Positions 53,047-62,390 of a stretch of DNA of 64,000 nt are shown in pieces (the first letter of the stretch is position 1; each line of letters begins with the position of its first letter). The stretch is taken from positions 2,666,001 to 2,730,000 of the forward strand of contig NC_010334.1 of NCBI RefSeq assembly GCF_000019185.1, written 5' to 3'. A program made the translations under genes and the position numbers. The DNA is from Shewanella halifaxensis HAW-EB4 (lineage in GTDB: Bacteria > Pseudomonadota > Gammaproteobacteria > Enterobacterales > Shewanellaceae). The notes beneath the pieces are model-generated. The model saw only the letters and a program-made list of their open reading frames with translations. It did no database searches and was not told the origin of the DNA.

Positions 53047-54255
53047 GTGAGTGTTTGTAATATGACAAGTCAAAATAGCCCAGAACGTTGGGATATCTTT
53101 TGTGCCGTTGTTGATAATTATGGTGACATTGGCGTCACATGGCGACTTGCAAAGCAACTGTCTGCAGAGCAACCTATTGCTATCACCTTATGGGTCGATG
53201 ATTTAAAAAGCTTCTCACACATATTACCCGCATTAGATCCTGAGCTGGTTAGCCAAGTGCACTTTGGAGTCACCATCAATCAGTGGTCTACTCCGTTAGC
53301 TATCGCGTATCAAACTGGTAATGTGCTTATCGAGGCCTTTGCATGTGAATTGCCCGAGCAAGTCAAAACCAGCTTAATTGCAATGCAACAAGCATCCAAG
53401 CTCGACTCAAGCGCAGCGAAGCCGCCTTTATGGCTCAACCTTGAATATCTCAGTGCCGAATCTTGGGTAGAAGGGTGCCATGGCTTACCCTCTATGCAAG
53501 CTAGCGGTTTAAAGAAGTATTTTTACTTTCCTGGGTTCACCGCTAAAACGGGTGGGCTTATTTGTGAAAACAAGCTGTTTGAAAAGCGCGATGCTTGGCA
53601 ATTAAATCTGCAAAATCGACAGGATCTGTTTGCAAGTCTCGGGCTCAGTGGCATAGAGCCGATTGATAAAGTTGTTAGCGTTTTTAGCTATGAGACGAAG
53701 GCGTTACTCGCTCTGTGTGAAACATGGCAAGATAGTGAACAAACTATTCATGCGTTGTTCCCTAAAGGGCGTAGCCTTAACAGCTTGCAATCGATTCTCC
53801 CCTGCTCTATTGAAGAACTCAGTGCAGGAATGCAGATTAAGCTTGGTAATTTGGTCATTCATATTTTGCCAATGACAGATCAAGAAGGTTACGATAAGTT
53901 ACTTTGGAGCTGTGATTTTAATATTGTGCGCGGTGAGGATTCATTTTTAAGAGCCCAATGGGCCGCAAAACCCTTCATTTGGCACATATATGCACAAGAA
54001 GATGACTATCATCTAATAAAATTAGATGCCTTTATGCAGCTTTACTGTAATAATCTGCCGCCAGAATTAGCTAAAAGCTGGAAAGTGTTAAATCTTGCCT
54101 TCAATAATGAACAGCAAGAACTGACAGCTAGCCACTGGCAAAAAATAAATTTAGTCGATTTGCCGCTATTGCAACACGCAAAACAATGGCCAATCGATGC
54201 AATCAATGATGTAGATCTTGTTTCTCGACTAGTTCAATTCGTCAAAAATAGCTAA
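53047..54255 (+). CDS. earP: EF-P arginine rhamnosyltransferase EarP
   Basis: Transfers rhamnose from dTDP-L-rhamnose to Arg32 of elongation factor P. It has 402 residues, a GT-B fold. Conserved motifs are WDIFCAVVDNYGDIGVTWRLA at the N-terminus, which includes the catalytic Asp region, and RGEDSFLRAQWAAKPFIWHIY with nucleotide-sugar contacts. The start is GTG at 53047; ATG at 53062 is an alternative five residues in. It is 44 bases before efp, which carries the Arg32 substrate, so the pair is internally consistent. Confidence 0.95.
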   Translation: MSVCNMTSQNSPERWDIFCAVVDNYGDIGVTWRLAKQLSAEQPIAITLWVDDLKSFSHILPALDPELVSQVHFGVTINQWSTPLAIAYQTGNVLIEAFACELPEQVKTSLIAMQQASKLDSSAAKPPLWLNLEYLSAESWVEGCHGLPSMQASGLKKYFYFPGFTAKTGGLICENKLFEKRDAWQLNLQNRQDLFASLGLSGIEPIDKVVSVFSYETKALLALCETWQDSEQTIHALFPKGRSLNSLQSILPCSIEELSAGMQIKLGNLVIHILPMTDQEGYDKLLWSCDFNIVRGEDSFLRAQWAAKPFIWHIYAQEDDYHLIKLDAFMQLYCNNLPPELAKSWKVLNLAFNNEQQELTASHWQKINLVDLPLLQHAKQWPIDAINDVDLVSRLVQFVKNS

Positions 54256-54299
54256 GATACTACGTTTAAATAGAAAAACCTAAAATAGGAAATAGTGTA

Positions 54300-54860
54300 A
54301 TGAAAACTGCTCATGAACTCCGTCCTGGTAACGTGATCATGTTAGATGGCAGCCCATGGGTTGTTCAAAAAACTGAAACAACTCGTTCTGGCCGTAACGC
54401 TGCTATCGTTAAATTAAAGCTTAAGCACGTTCTACAAGACTCTTCTACTGAAAGCACCTTCAAAGGTGAAGACAAGATGGAAGATATCATTCTAGAGCGT
54501 CTAGACTGTACTTACTCTTACTTCGCTGATCCTATGTATGTTTTCATGGATGCTGAATACAACCAGTACGACGTTGAAGCTGAAAACCTAGGCGATGCTG
54601 CTGCTTACATCGTTGACGGTATGGAAGAAAATTGCCAAGTGACTTTCTACGAAGGTAAAGCAATTTCAGTTGAACTACCAACTTCAGTAGTACGTGAAGT
54701 AACATACACAGAGCCTTCGGCTCGTGGTGATACTTCAGGTAAAGTAATGAAGCCAGCTACCATCACTGGTGGCGGCACGCTAAGTGTTGCAGACTTCGTT
54801 AAGACTGGCGACATGATTGAAATTGATACTCGTACTAACGAGTTCAAGAAGCGCGTTTAA
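54300..54860 (+). CDS. efp: Elongation factor P (Arg32 type)
   Basis: Relieves ribosome stalling at polyproline. It is 186 residues, three KOW/OB-type domains. The modification loop TRSGRNAA has Arg at residue 32 instead of Lys, the mark of rhamnosylated EF-P, matching the upstream earP. The gene is highly regular in codon use, with A/T-ending codons common to highly expressed genes here. A strong terminator follows. Confidence 0.97.
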   Translation: MKTAHELRPGNVIMLDGSPWVVQKTETTRSGRNAAIVKLKLKHVLQDSSTESTFKGEDKMEDIILERLDCTYSYFADPMYVFMDAEYNQYDVEAENLGDAAAYIVDGMEENCQVTFYEGKAISVELPTSVVREVTYTEPSARGDTSGKVMKPATITGGGTLSVADFVKTGDMIEIDTRTNEFKKRV

Positions 54861-54880
54861 TTTTTAAGCCATGCTTTGAT

Positions 54881-54909
54881 AAAGCCAGCATATACGCTGG
54901 CTTTTTTTT
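54881..54909 (+). terminator. Terminator of efp
   Basis: AAAGCCAGC (54881-54889) pairs with GCTGGCTTT (54896-54904) and runs on into a T-run, 21 bases after the efp stop. Confidence 0.93.
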
Positions 54910-55214
54910 GGCTGAAATTTGCCATCAATCTTCTGCCTACGCTCGATTACGCTCTAATGAGTTAACAGATTAATAAATTAGTCTTTATATAGTGTCACTT
55001 TCAAGCTAGACCAAACTTAGCGCTACAACTTCAAACCAAAACAGCATAATGCTCTGAATTGAAGTTTGCGGCAGACACCAATTGAGATGATATTCTTTTT
55101 TAGTGCGTTAAATTAGTGATTTAATCCTTTATTTGTCGATTGAATTTAGCTATTGTGCCTGCAACAAAGCCAAAGAGATGTTTGGCCCATATTTTCAGCA
55201 TTTTCGAGGTGTAG
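54910..55214. other. Intergenic region upstream of alaA
   Basis: About 300 AT-rich bases between the efp terminator and alaA. It must contain the alaA promoter. I see no repeat, RNA gene or recognisable operator. Confidence 0.5.
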
Positions 55215-56429
55215 ATGCGCCCTATTATCAAATCCAATAAATTAGATTCTGTTTGTTATGACATTCGCGGTCCGGTGCATAAAGAAGCCCGTCGACTTGA
55301 AGATGAAGGTCATCGAATTCTAAAGCTTAACATCGGTAACCCAGCCCCATTTGGATTTGAGGCCCCAGAAGAGATCGTTCGTGATGTTATTCTGAACTTG
55401 CCAAGTGCACAGGGCTATTGTGAATCTAAAGGCCTGTTCTCGGCGCGTAAAGCCATCGTTCAGCACTACCAGTCTCAAGGTATTTTCGGTGTCGATATCG
55501 AAGATATCTATATTGGTAACGGCGTATCAGAATTGATCGTTATGGCGATGCAAGGTCTACTTAACAGTGGTGATGAGATCCTAGTGCCTTCACCAGATTA
55601 CCCGTTGTGGACTGCGGCGGTTCACCTCTCGGGCGGTAAAGCGCAGCATTATCGTTGTGATGAAGAGTCAGACTGGTTCCCAGATCTTGAAGACATCAAG
55701 AGTAAAATAACTCCTAGAACCCGTGGTATCGTTCTAATTAACCCGAATAATCCAACGGGCGCAGTTTACTCAAAAGAGCTGATCCTTGAAGTCATTGAAC
55801 TGTGTCGTCAAAACGACATGATTTTGTTTGCCGACGAGATCTACGACAAAATTCTATATGATGAAGCTGAACATATTCCTGCAGCTAGTCTATCAGATGA
55901 CATCTTAACGGTAACTTTTAATGGTTTATCTAAAGTTTATCGTGCTGCAGGCTTTCGTGTTGGCTGGATGATGCTCACCGGGAATCTAAAAGCGGCTAAG
56001 AGTTACGTCGAGGGCTTAGATATGCTGGCATCGATGCGCCTGTGCGCTAACGTGCCAAGTCAGCATGCGATCCAAACGGCATTAGGTGGCTATCAGAGTA
56101 TTCACGAATTAGTACAACCTGGTGGGCGCCTGCGTGTACAACGTGATGCCTGCGTTGAGATGCTTAACTCGATTCCTGGTGTGAGCGTAAAAACGCCAAA
56201 AGGTGCCTTGTATGCCTTTGCTAAACTGGACCAAAAGAAGTTTAACCTGCGCGATGATGAGCGTTTAGTTCTCGACCTTCTCAAAGACCGCAAGATCTTA
56301 CTGGTACAAGGTTCAGCGTTTAACTACCCGGAGCCTGATCATGTTCGCGTGGTGTTCCTGCCTTATAAAGAAGAGCTGACCAAAGCGCTATCGGAATTCG
56401 GTGACTTCTTAGGAAACTATAAGCAGTAG
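55215..56429 (+). CDS. alaA: Alanine aminotransferase AlaA
   Basis: PLP-dependent class I transaminase converting glutamate and pyruvate to alanine and 2-oxoglutarate. It has 404 residues, nearly identical in length to E. coli AlaA (405). Typical features are GNPAPFGFEAPEEI near the start, NPNNPTGAVYS, the DEIYDKI strand, and the PLP Lys in FNGLSKVYRAAGFRVGW. It precedes yfbR, as alaA precedes yfbR in E. coli. A 12-bp tandem repeat and a terminator lie downstream. Confidence 0.95.
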   Translation: MRPIIKSNKLDSVCYDIRGPVHKEARRLEDEGHRILKLNIGNPAPFGFEAPEEIVRDVILNLPSAQGYCESKGLFSARKAIVQHYQSQGIFGVDIEDIYIGNGVSELIVMAMQGLLNSGDEILVPSPDYPLWTAAVHLSGGKAQHYRCDEESDWFPDLEDIKSKITPRTRGIVLINPNNPTGAVYSKELILEVIELCRQNDMILFADEIYDKILYDEAEHIPAASLSDDILTVTFNGLSKVYRAAGFRVGWMMLTGNLKAAKSYVEGLDMLASMRLCANVPSQHAIQTALGGYQSIHELVQPGGRLRVQRDACVEMLNSIPGVSVKTPKGALYAFAKLDQKKFNLRDDERLVLDLLKDRKILLVQGSAFNYPEPDHVRVVFLPYKEELTKALSEFGDFLGNYKQ

Positions 56430-56460
56430 CAACGATAAGTAGCATCAAATTGAAGCTAGC

Positions 56461-56517
56461 GAACTAAGTGGCAAACTAAGTCGCGAACTAAGTCGCGAAC
56501 TAAGTCGCGAACTAAAA
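56461..56517. repeat. 12-bp tandem repeat after alaA
   Basis: Four full units and one partial unit of GAACTAAGTCGC run head to tail (56461-56472, 56473-56484, 56485-56496, 56497-56508, then 56509-56517). The first two units differ by one base each; the next two are identical. Each junction makes TCGCGA. It is non-coding. Confidence 0.9.
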
Positions 56518-56561
56518 CTAAGTAGCTAATTAAATTATTATTTATCATTGCTAGACTGATA

Positions 56562-56587
56562 AAAACGACCTACGGGTCGTTTTTTTG
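56562..56587 (+). terminator. Terminator of alaA
   Basis: AAAACGACC (56562-56570) pairs with GGTCGTTTT (56575-56583) with a four-base loop and a T-run, 130 bases after the alaA stop and beyond the tandem repeat. Confidence 0.88.
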
Positions 56588-56643
56588 TATTATAACTATG
56601 CTAATCTGAATTCATTCAACTCTTCATGCCTAGAAGGAATGCG

Positions 56644-57231
56644 ATGAGCCACTTATTTGCCCACTTAGCAAGAATGAAATTAATTCAACGCTGGCCACTT
56701 ATGTACAATGTTAGAACTGAAAATGTTCAAGAACACTCTCTTCAGGTCGCCATGGTAGCGCATTCACTTGCATTAATTAGCAACAAAAAATTTGATGGGA
56801 ACTACGACCCAAGTCAAGCCGCCACCATCGCCATATTCCATGATGCCAGCGAGATCTTAACTGGCGATCTGCCGACACCCGTTAAATATTTCAATAAAGA
56901 AATTGAAGCTGAGTATAAAAAGATTGAAGCGATAGCCGAGCAACGCCTGCTTGAAATGGTGCCGGATGAATTTAAGCAAGACTATCAAGCTCTGCTAACC
57001 AGTGAATATGCCGACCCGCAATACAAGGCGTTGGTGAAATCAGCCGATACATTATGTGCTTACCTTAAATGCCTTGAAGAAAGGCGCGCAGGGAATACAG
57101 AGTTCAGTACCGCACAAAAGAGACTAGAAAAAAGTCTCAAGGATGATCCTAATCCCGCTGTCAATTATTTTGTCGAGTGCTTTATTCCTAGCTTCACTCT
57201 CGATCTCGATGACATAAATAAGCTGCTTTAA
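56644..57231 (+). CDS. yfbR: 5'-deoxynucleotidase YfbR
   Basis: HD-domain phosphohydrolase dephosphorylating deoxyribonucleoside 5'-monophosphates. From ATG 56644 (AGAAGGA ribosome site) it has 195 residues. Metal ligands are His in TENVQEHSLQ, HD in IFHDASEILTGDLPTPVKY, and a distal Asp in KSADTLCAY. An in-frame ATG at 56626 would add six residues and is disfavoured by spacing. dgt follows 20 bases later, so the two genes probably form a dNTP/dNMP turnover operon. Confidence 0.94.
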   Translation: MSHLFAHLARMKLIQRWPLMYNVRTENVQEHSLQVAMVAHSLALISNKKFDGNYDPSQAATIAIFHDASEILTGDLPTPVKYFNKEIEAEYKKIEAIAEQRLLEMVPDEFKQDYQALLTSEYADPQYKALVKSADTLCAYLKCLEERRAGNTEFSTAQKRLEKSLKDDPNPAVNYFVECFIPSFTLDLDDINKLL

Positions 57232-57251
57232 TACCTTTAAAGGGATCCGCT

Positions 57252-58586
57252 ATGACACAGTCAATTTGGAACGAAAGACGTTTAGGGGAAGACAAGCTTA
57301 GACGCAATGATCACCGTAACCCTTATCAGCGTGATCGAGCACGTATTCTGCACTCCGCCGCTTTTAGGCGACTGCAGGCAAAAACTCAGGTGCTTGGCGT
57401 TGGCATGAACGACTTCTACCGTACCCGGCTGACTCATTCGTTAGAGGTGTCTCAAATAGGTACAGGTATTCGAGCGCAGCTGAAGCAAAAGCAGCCTGAA
57501 TTCAATCCTCTGCTCAACTCTATGAGCATAATTGAATCCTTGTGTTTGGCTCACGATATTGGCCACCCCCCCTTTGGACATGGCGGCGAAATTGCCCTCA
57601 ACTATATGATGCGCGCCCACGGAGGATTCGAGGGCAATGGACAAACATTTCGAATATTAACCCGTCTAGAACCCTATACCGAGTTTTATGGCATGAACCT
57701 TTGCCGTAGAACCCTACTTGGGATCTTAAAGTATCCCGCTCCCTATTCTCGCCTCTGTCGTGAACAACCTAATGAGACAGTCCAACATTTTCGACAACTG
57801 AAGCCATCTCAGTGGCCGCCCGTAAAAGGGATCTTCGATGACGACTTAGCGATCTTAGACTGGGTATTAGAGCCGCTTTCCAAAGCGGACAAGCAGTTAT
57901 TTTTATCGAGCTATACTGTTGCCGATGGCCAACATAAGCGAACACGATACAAGTCTCTCGATTGCTCAATCATGGAGCTTGCTGACGATATCGCCTACGC
58001 GGTACACGATTTAGAAGATGCGATAGTCATGGGTATTGTCAGCGAACAACAATGGCACAACGACGTGACTCAAGTGTTATGCAACAGCGAAGATGAATGG
58101 CTACAAAATGAGTTCGCCACAATGAGCCTGCGCCTATTCTCTGCCAAGCACCATCAACGCAAAGACGCCATCGGCACATTAGTCAATGGTTTTGTTACCG
58201 CGATATCAATCAATGAAGTCGAAGGGTTTGATGAACCATTATTAAAATATAATGCGGCATTAGAGCCAGCCTTCGATATTGCGCTTAACGTGCTAAAGCA
58301 GTTTGTGTTTAAGTATGTGATAAGAAAGCCAGAGATCCAGATGCTTGAATATAAAGGACATCAGATCGTGATGGAGCTCTTTGAAGCCTTTATTTCAGAT
58401 CCCGAGCGCTTGTTACCACTCAATACTCAGGAACGTTGGATTGCCAGTGAAAAGCAAGGTGAAAACAGTCATAGAGTGATAGCGGATTATATTTCTGGTA
58501 TGACAGACGAGTTTGCCGCTAGGCTACACCAACACCTATTTAGTCCAAAATCAGGCTCTATGATGGAGCTTAATTGCGAGTTTTAG
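57252..58586 (+). CDS. dgt: Deoxyguanosinetriphosphate triphosphohydrolase-like protein
   Basis: HD-superfamily enzyme removing triphosphate from dNTPs. It has 444 residues. Metal ligands are in TRLTHSLEVSQ and HDIGHPPFGHGGE, and a later Asp in MELADDIAYAVHDLED. It belongs to the shorter (type 2) dGTPase-like group rather than the E. coli Dgt (505) type, so substrate preference may be broader. AAAGGGA before ATG gives a good ribosome site. It probably shares a message with yfbR. Confidence 0.92.
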   Translation: MTQSIWNERRLGEDKLRRNDHRNPYQRDRARILHSAAFRRLQAKTQVLGVGMNDFYRTRLTHSLEVSQIGTGIRAQLKQKQPEFNPLLNSMSIIESLCLAHDIGHPPFGHGGEIALNYMMRAHGGFEGNGQTFRILTRLEPYTEFYGMNLCRRTLLGILKYPAPYSRLCREQPNETVQHFRQLKPSQWPPVKGIFDDDLAILDWVLEPLSKADKQLFLSSYTVADGQHKRTRYKSLDCSIMELADDIAYAVHDLEDAIVMGIVSEQQWHNDVTQVLCNSEDEWLQNEFATMSLRLFSAKHHQRKDAIGTLVNGFVTAISINEVEGFDEPLLKYNAALEPAFDIALNVLKQFVFKYVIRKPEIQMLEYKGHQIVMELFEAFISDPERLLPLNTQERWIASEKQGENSHRVIADYISGMTDEFAARLHQHLFSPKSGSMMELNCEF

Positions 58587-58668
58587 ACCAAGAAACCTAA
58601 TTTGGCTTACAGGCGTGAAGTATTAACGAGAGATATGAAACACCTTAAACTCGTTAGATTAATGCAAT

Positions 58669-58697
58669 AAAAAAGGCACTCATTGAGTGCCTTTTTT
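58669..58697. terminator. Bidirectional terminator between dgt and ychE
   Basis: AAAAAAGGCACT (58669-58680) pairs with AGTGCCTTTTTT (58686-58697) around a five-base loop. A and T runs serve both the dgt and the ychE messages. Confidence 0.92.
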
Positions 58698-58736
58698 AGC
58701 AAGACAGAGTAGATTTATCTATCTGTCTTCTCGTTA

Positions 58737-59360
58737 TTAGCCTGGGTAAAAACCTTTTACACCAGCCGCTATCACTTCAATACCTATCGACAACATGATC
58801 AGACCCATTAAACGGGTGATCACGTTAATGCCTGTGTTACCGAGCAGTTTAAAGATTATCGGTGCCATTCTAAACAGTAAAAAACTCAAAACACCGAACA
58901 CTATGATGGCAAGTGACATGCCGACAAGATCTGGCAGAGTGTTATGCTCAGCAGACGAAACAATCACCGAACTAATCGCACCTGGACCTGCCATTAATGG
59001 CAAGGCTAAGGGAACAACAGCGACGGATTCCATAGCCGAGGCTTCTCGCCCCTCTTCTTTGTTGCGCTTAACTTCACCTAATTTACCTTGAAGCATCGAC
59101 ATAGCAATGATAGCAATCAGGGTTCCGCCAGCAATCCTAAATGCGGACAACGATATACTAAAAAGGTTTAATATGTGTTGCCCTGCAAATATCGTCACGA
59201 GCAAAATCACTACAACGGCAAAATTTGCGACTTTAGCCGTTTGATTACGTTCAAGTTCAGTCTGATGGCTAGTTAGGCTGACAAAAACGGGTAATAAACC
59301 AAAAGGATTTATTATCGCGACTAAGCCGAGAAAAAATTTAACATAGAGTGTTAAATCCAA
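58737..59360 (-). CDS. ychE: MarC-family inner-membrane protein YchE
   Basis: A 207-residue protein with six predicted membrane helices. The family signature is IINPFGLLPVFVSL near the start and PLALPLMAGPGAISSVIV in the middle. Function of the MarC/UPF0056 family is unresolved, and the old antibiotic-resistance link is doubtful. It diverges from adhE as ychE does in E. coli, which supports the ychE assignment over other MarC members. Confidence 0.88.
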   Translation of the reverse strand: MDLTLYVKFFLGLVAIINPFGLLPVFVSLTSHQTELERNQTAKVANFAVVVILLVTIFAGQHILNLFSISLSAFRIAGGTLIAIIAMSMLQGKLGEVKRNKEEGREASAMESVAVVPLALPLMAGPGAISSVIVSSAEHNTLPDLVGMSLAIIVFGVLSFLLFRMAPIIFKLLGNTGINVITRLMGLIMLSIGIEVIAAGVKGFYPG

Positions 59361-59646
59361 CGTCTTATCCTCAACGCGCCCAAGGCGTTATCTGTTCATA
59401 AAAATGTGGCGCTACTCTAACTCATGGCCTTAAAAACAAAAAATGAGATTTTCTATCCCAAATCACAACTTTGAATAAAATTTTTTAATCGGCTGCTCAG
59501 AGTACAGACCTAAAACCACCACAAGATATTGTAAAATTGGTTATAAAATTACAGATTACCACTAAACTGTGGCATTCATCACGGCATAGCCTCGCCTTTG
59601 CGTGTAATTTTTCTTCATCAAATGGATTTTAGAGCACCGGAGAATG
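59361..59646. other. Divergent intergenic region ychE-adhE
   Basis: About 330 bases separate ychE and adhE. They must carry both promoters. The region is AT-rich, and no certain FNR, Rex or Fis site is visible. Its last 45 bases form a terminator-like hairpin directly before the adhE start. Confidence 0.5.
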
Positions 59647-59677
59647 TTTAGCCAAATACCGTTTGGCTAAATTTTTT
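59647..59677 (+). promoter_or_regulatory. Terminator-like hairpin in the adhE leader
   Basis: TTTAGCCAAA (59647-59656) is perfectly complementary to TTTGGCTAAA (59662-59671) with a five-base loop, followed by six T residues (59672-59677). It ends 13 bases before the adhE ATG. The weak AGG ribosome site is just after it. It could act as an attenuator or as a translation or stability element. Confidence 0.7.
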
Positions 59678-59690
59678 CAGGATTGCGATT

Positions 59691-62306
59691 ATGACAGTAT
59701 CAAATGAGCAAGAACTCAATCTCCTAGTAGACAGAGTGCGAACGGCGCAACAGACGTTCGCTAACTACTCTCAGGAACAAGTCGATAAGATTTTCAGAGC
59801 CGCAGCCCTCGCCGCTGCCGATGCGCGGATCTCACTTGCTAAGATGGCCGCCAATGAAACTAAAATGGGCGTCATCGAAGATAAGGTGATTAAAAATCAC
59901 TTTGCCTCAGAATATATCTACAACAAATATAAAGATGAAAAAACCTGCGGGATCCTATCTGAAGATCCCACATTTGGAACCATCACCATCGCCGAGCCTG
60001 TCGGCATTATCTGTGGCATAGTGCCAACCACTAACCCTACATCTACAGCAATCTTTAAGGCTCTGATTAGCCTTAAGACTCGAAACGGTATTATTTTCTC
60101 CCCCCACCCAAGAGCTAAAGAGTCGACGACAACTGCCGCTCGTATCGTATTGGAAGCAGCCGTTGCTGCAGGAGCCCCAAAAGACATTATTGGCTGGATA
60201 GATGAGCCATCAGTCGCATTATCCAATCAATTAATGACCCACAAAGATATTAATCTCATTCTTGCTACTGGCGGGCCGGGAATGGTAAAAGCCGCCTACT
60301 CTTCAGGTAAACCAGCTATTGGCGTCGGCGCAGGTAATACACCAATTGTTATTGATGAAAGCGCAGATATAAAACGCGCCGTTAGCTCTATATTGATGTC
60401 AAAAACCTTCGATAACGGCGTTGTCTGTGCATCTGAACAAGCTGTTGTTATCGTAGATGAGGTTTACGAGGCGGTTAAAGCGCGTTTTGCAAGCCACGGC
60501 GGCTACATTTTAAGCCCTGACGAAACTGCTGCAATGCAAAATGTTATTTTAAAAAATGGCGGGCTTAATGCCGATATCGTCGGTCAAAGCGCCGCAAGCA
60601 TTGCCAAGATGGCCGGAATAGAGGTACACCACACAACTAAAGTGCTGATCGGTGAGGTGTCCGATATTGATGAAGCCGAAGCCTTCGCCCATGAAAAACT
60701 CTCACCGTTGCTGGCTATGTACCGCGCAGCCGATTTTGACGATGCTGTAGATAAAGCTGAAGCCCTAGTCACGCTGGGTGGTATTGGACATACATCGGGG
60801 CTGTATACGGATCAGGATACTCAAATTGAAAGAGTTAAAGCCTTCGGCTTTCGAATGAAGACCGCGCGTATTCTCATTAACACTCCGGCTTCACAGGGCG
60901 GGATTGGCGATCTCTATAACTTCAAGCTCGCTCCGTCGCTAACCTTAGGTTGTGGCTCTTGGGGTGGCAACTCCATTTCAGAAAATGTCGGTCCGAGCCA
61001 TTTGATCAATAAGAAAATGGTCGCTAAGAGAGCTGAAAATATGTTGTGGCACAAACTTCCCTCTTCAATTTATTTCCGTCGTGGTAGCTTACCTATCGCA
61101 CTAGAGGAGCTCAGCGATAAGAAGCGTGCGCTTATCGTGACTGACAAGTATCTATTTAATAATGGTTACTGCGATGAAACCATCAAGATCTTAAAGAGCC
61201 AAGGTCTTGAAACCGAAGTTTTCTATGAAGTAGAAGCCGACCCAACGATGCAAATCGTCAAGCAAGGTGCCAAAGTTGCGCAAAGCTTCCAACCTGACGT
61301 TATTATCGCCTTAGGCGGCGGCTCGCCAATGGACGCCGCCAAGATCATCTGGGTGATGTATGAACATCCTGATGTCGATTTCGCCGATTTAGCGCTACGC
61401 TTTATGGATATCAGAAAACGTATCTATAAATTCCCAAAACTGGGTAGAAAAGCCAAGATGGTCGCGATACCAACCACATCTGGTACTGGCTCAGAAGTGA
61501 CTCCATTTGCAGTCGTTACCGATGAACAAACGGGTATGAAGTACCCCATTGCCGATTATGAGCTAACGCCAAACATGGCGATTGTTGACCCTAATTTAGT
61601 CATGAACATGCCAAAGTCACTCACAGCCTTTGGTGGCATAGACGCTGTGACCCATGCATTAGAAGCTTATGTGAGCGTAATGGCCAACGAATATAGCGAT
61701 GGCCAAGCATTACAAGCACTAGACTTACTGTTTAAGCATCTTCCAGACGCCTACGAACATGGCGCCAATGCGCCAGTGGCTCGTGAAAAAGTACATAACG
61801 GTGCAACCATTGCAGGCATCGCTTTTGCCAATGCTTTCTTGGGTATTTGCCACTCTATGGCTCACAAACTGGGTGCAGAGTTCCATTTAGCCCATGGTTT
61901 AGCGAATGCGTTACTTATCAGCAATGTGATCCGTTTTAACGCAACCGATATGCCCACTAAACAGGCGGCATTTAGCCAATACGATAGACCGAAAGCACTT
62001 TGTCGATATGCAAAGATTGCTGAATATTTAAAACTGGAAGGCGCCATAGGCGAAGGCAAAACTGATGCGGAAAAAGTCGAGACACTGCTTAAAAAAATTG
62101 ATGAACTCAAAGAGACGATTGGCATTCCACGCTCGATTCAAGCCGCAGGCGTCAACGAAGCCGATTTCCTCGCAAAACTCGATGAGTTAGCAGAAGATGC
62201 CTTTGATGATCAGTGTACAGGCGCCAATCCTAGATACCCATTAATTGCAGAGATAAAACAGATCCTTTTAGCCAGCTACTATGGAGAAAGCTATCGCGAT
62301 CAGTAA
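59691..62306 (+). CDS. adhE: Bifunctional acetaldehyde-CoA/alcohol dehydrogenase AdhE
   Basis: Reduces acetyl-CoA to acetaldehyde and ethanol under fermentative conditions. It is 871 residues. The N-terminal aldehyde dehydrogenase half (about 1-440) has catalytic Cys246 in DNGVVCASEQ, the E. coli number. The C-terminal iron-dependent alcohol dehydrogenase half (about 450-871) has GGGSPMDAAK and iron ligands around AVTHALEAY and HSMAHKLGAEFHLAHG. Such proteins form spirosome filaments. The gene has a terminator-like hairpin in its leader and a terminator behind. It is not cotranscribed with its neighbours. Confidence 0.97.
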   Translation: MTVSNEQELNLLVDRVRTAQQTFANYSQEQVDKIFRAAALAAADARISLAKMAANETKMGVIEDKVIKNHFASEYIYNKYKDEKTCGILSEDPTFGTITIAEPVGIICGIVPTTNPTSTAIFKALISLKTRNGIIFSPHPRAKESTTTAARIVLEAAVAAGAPKDIIGWIDEPSVALSNQLMTHKDINLILATGGPGMVKAAYSSGKPAIGVGAGNTPIVIDESADIKRAVSSILMSKTFDNGVVCASEQAVVIVDEVYEAVKARFASHGGYILSPDETAAMQNVILKNGGLNADIVGQSAASIAKMAGIEVHHTTKVLIGEVSDIDEAEAFAHEKLSPLLAMYRAADFDDAVDKAEALVTLGGIGHTSGLYTDQDTQIERVKAFGFRMKTARILINTPASQGGIGDLYNFKLAPSLTLGCGSWGGNSISENVGPSHLINKKMVAKRAENMLWHKLPSSIYFRRGSLPIALEELSDKKRALIVTDKYLFNNGYCDETIKILKSQGLETEVFYEVEADPTMQIVKQGAKVAQSFQPDVIIALGGGSPMDAAKIIWVMYEHPDVDFADLALRFMDIRKRIYKFPKLGRKAKMVAIPTTSGTGSEVTPFAVVTDEQTGMKYPIADYELTPNMAIVDPNLVMNMPKSLTAFGGIDAVTHALEAYVSVMANEYSDGQALQALDLLFKHLPDAYEHGANAPVAREKVHNGATIAGIAFANAFLGICHSMAHKLGAEFHLAHGLANALLISNVIRFNATDMPTKQAAFSQYDRPKALCRYAKIAEYLKLEGAIGEGKTDAEKVETLLKKIDELKETIGIPRSIQAAGVNEADFLAKLDELAEDAFDDQCTGANPRYPLIAEIKQILLASYYGESYRDQ

Positions 62307-62321
62307 ACCATTTTAGTCATT

Positions 62322-62352
62322 AAAAAGCCCTAGCCTTCGGTTAGGGCTTTTT
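62322..62352. terminator. Terminator between adhE and glcB
   Basis: AAAAAGCCCTA (62322-62332) pairs with TAGGGCTTTTT (62342-62352). GCC and GGT extend the stem around a TTC loop. A and T runs suit both convergent genes. Confidence 0.9.
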
Positions 62353-62390
62353 GCTGTGCCTATTACTATCACCCGTAACACATAAAGCGA

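Noticed and set aside
53987..54100. Frameshift or degeneration in earP
   Set aside because: The frame is intact to the stop codon and conserved motifs lie in one frame.
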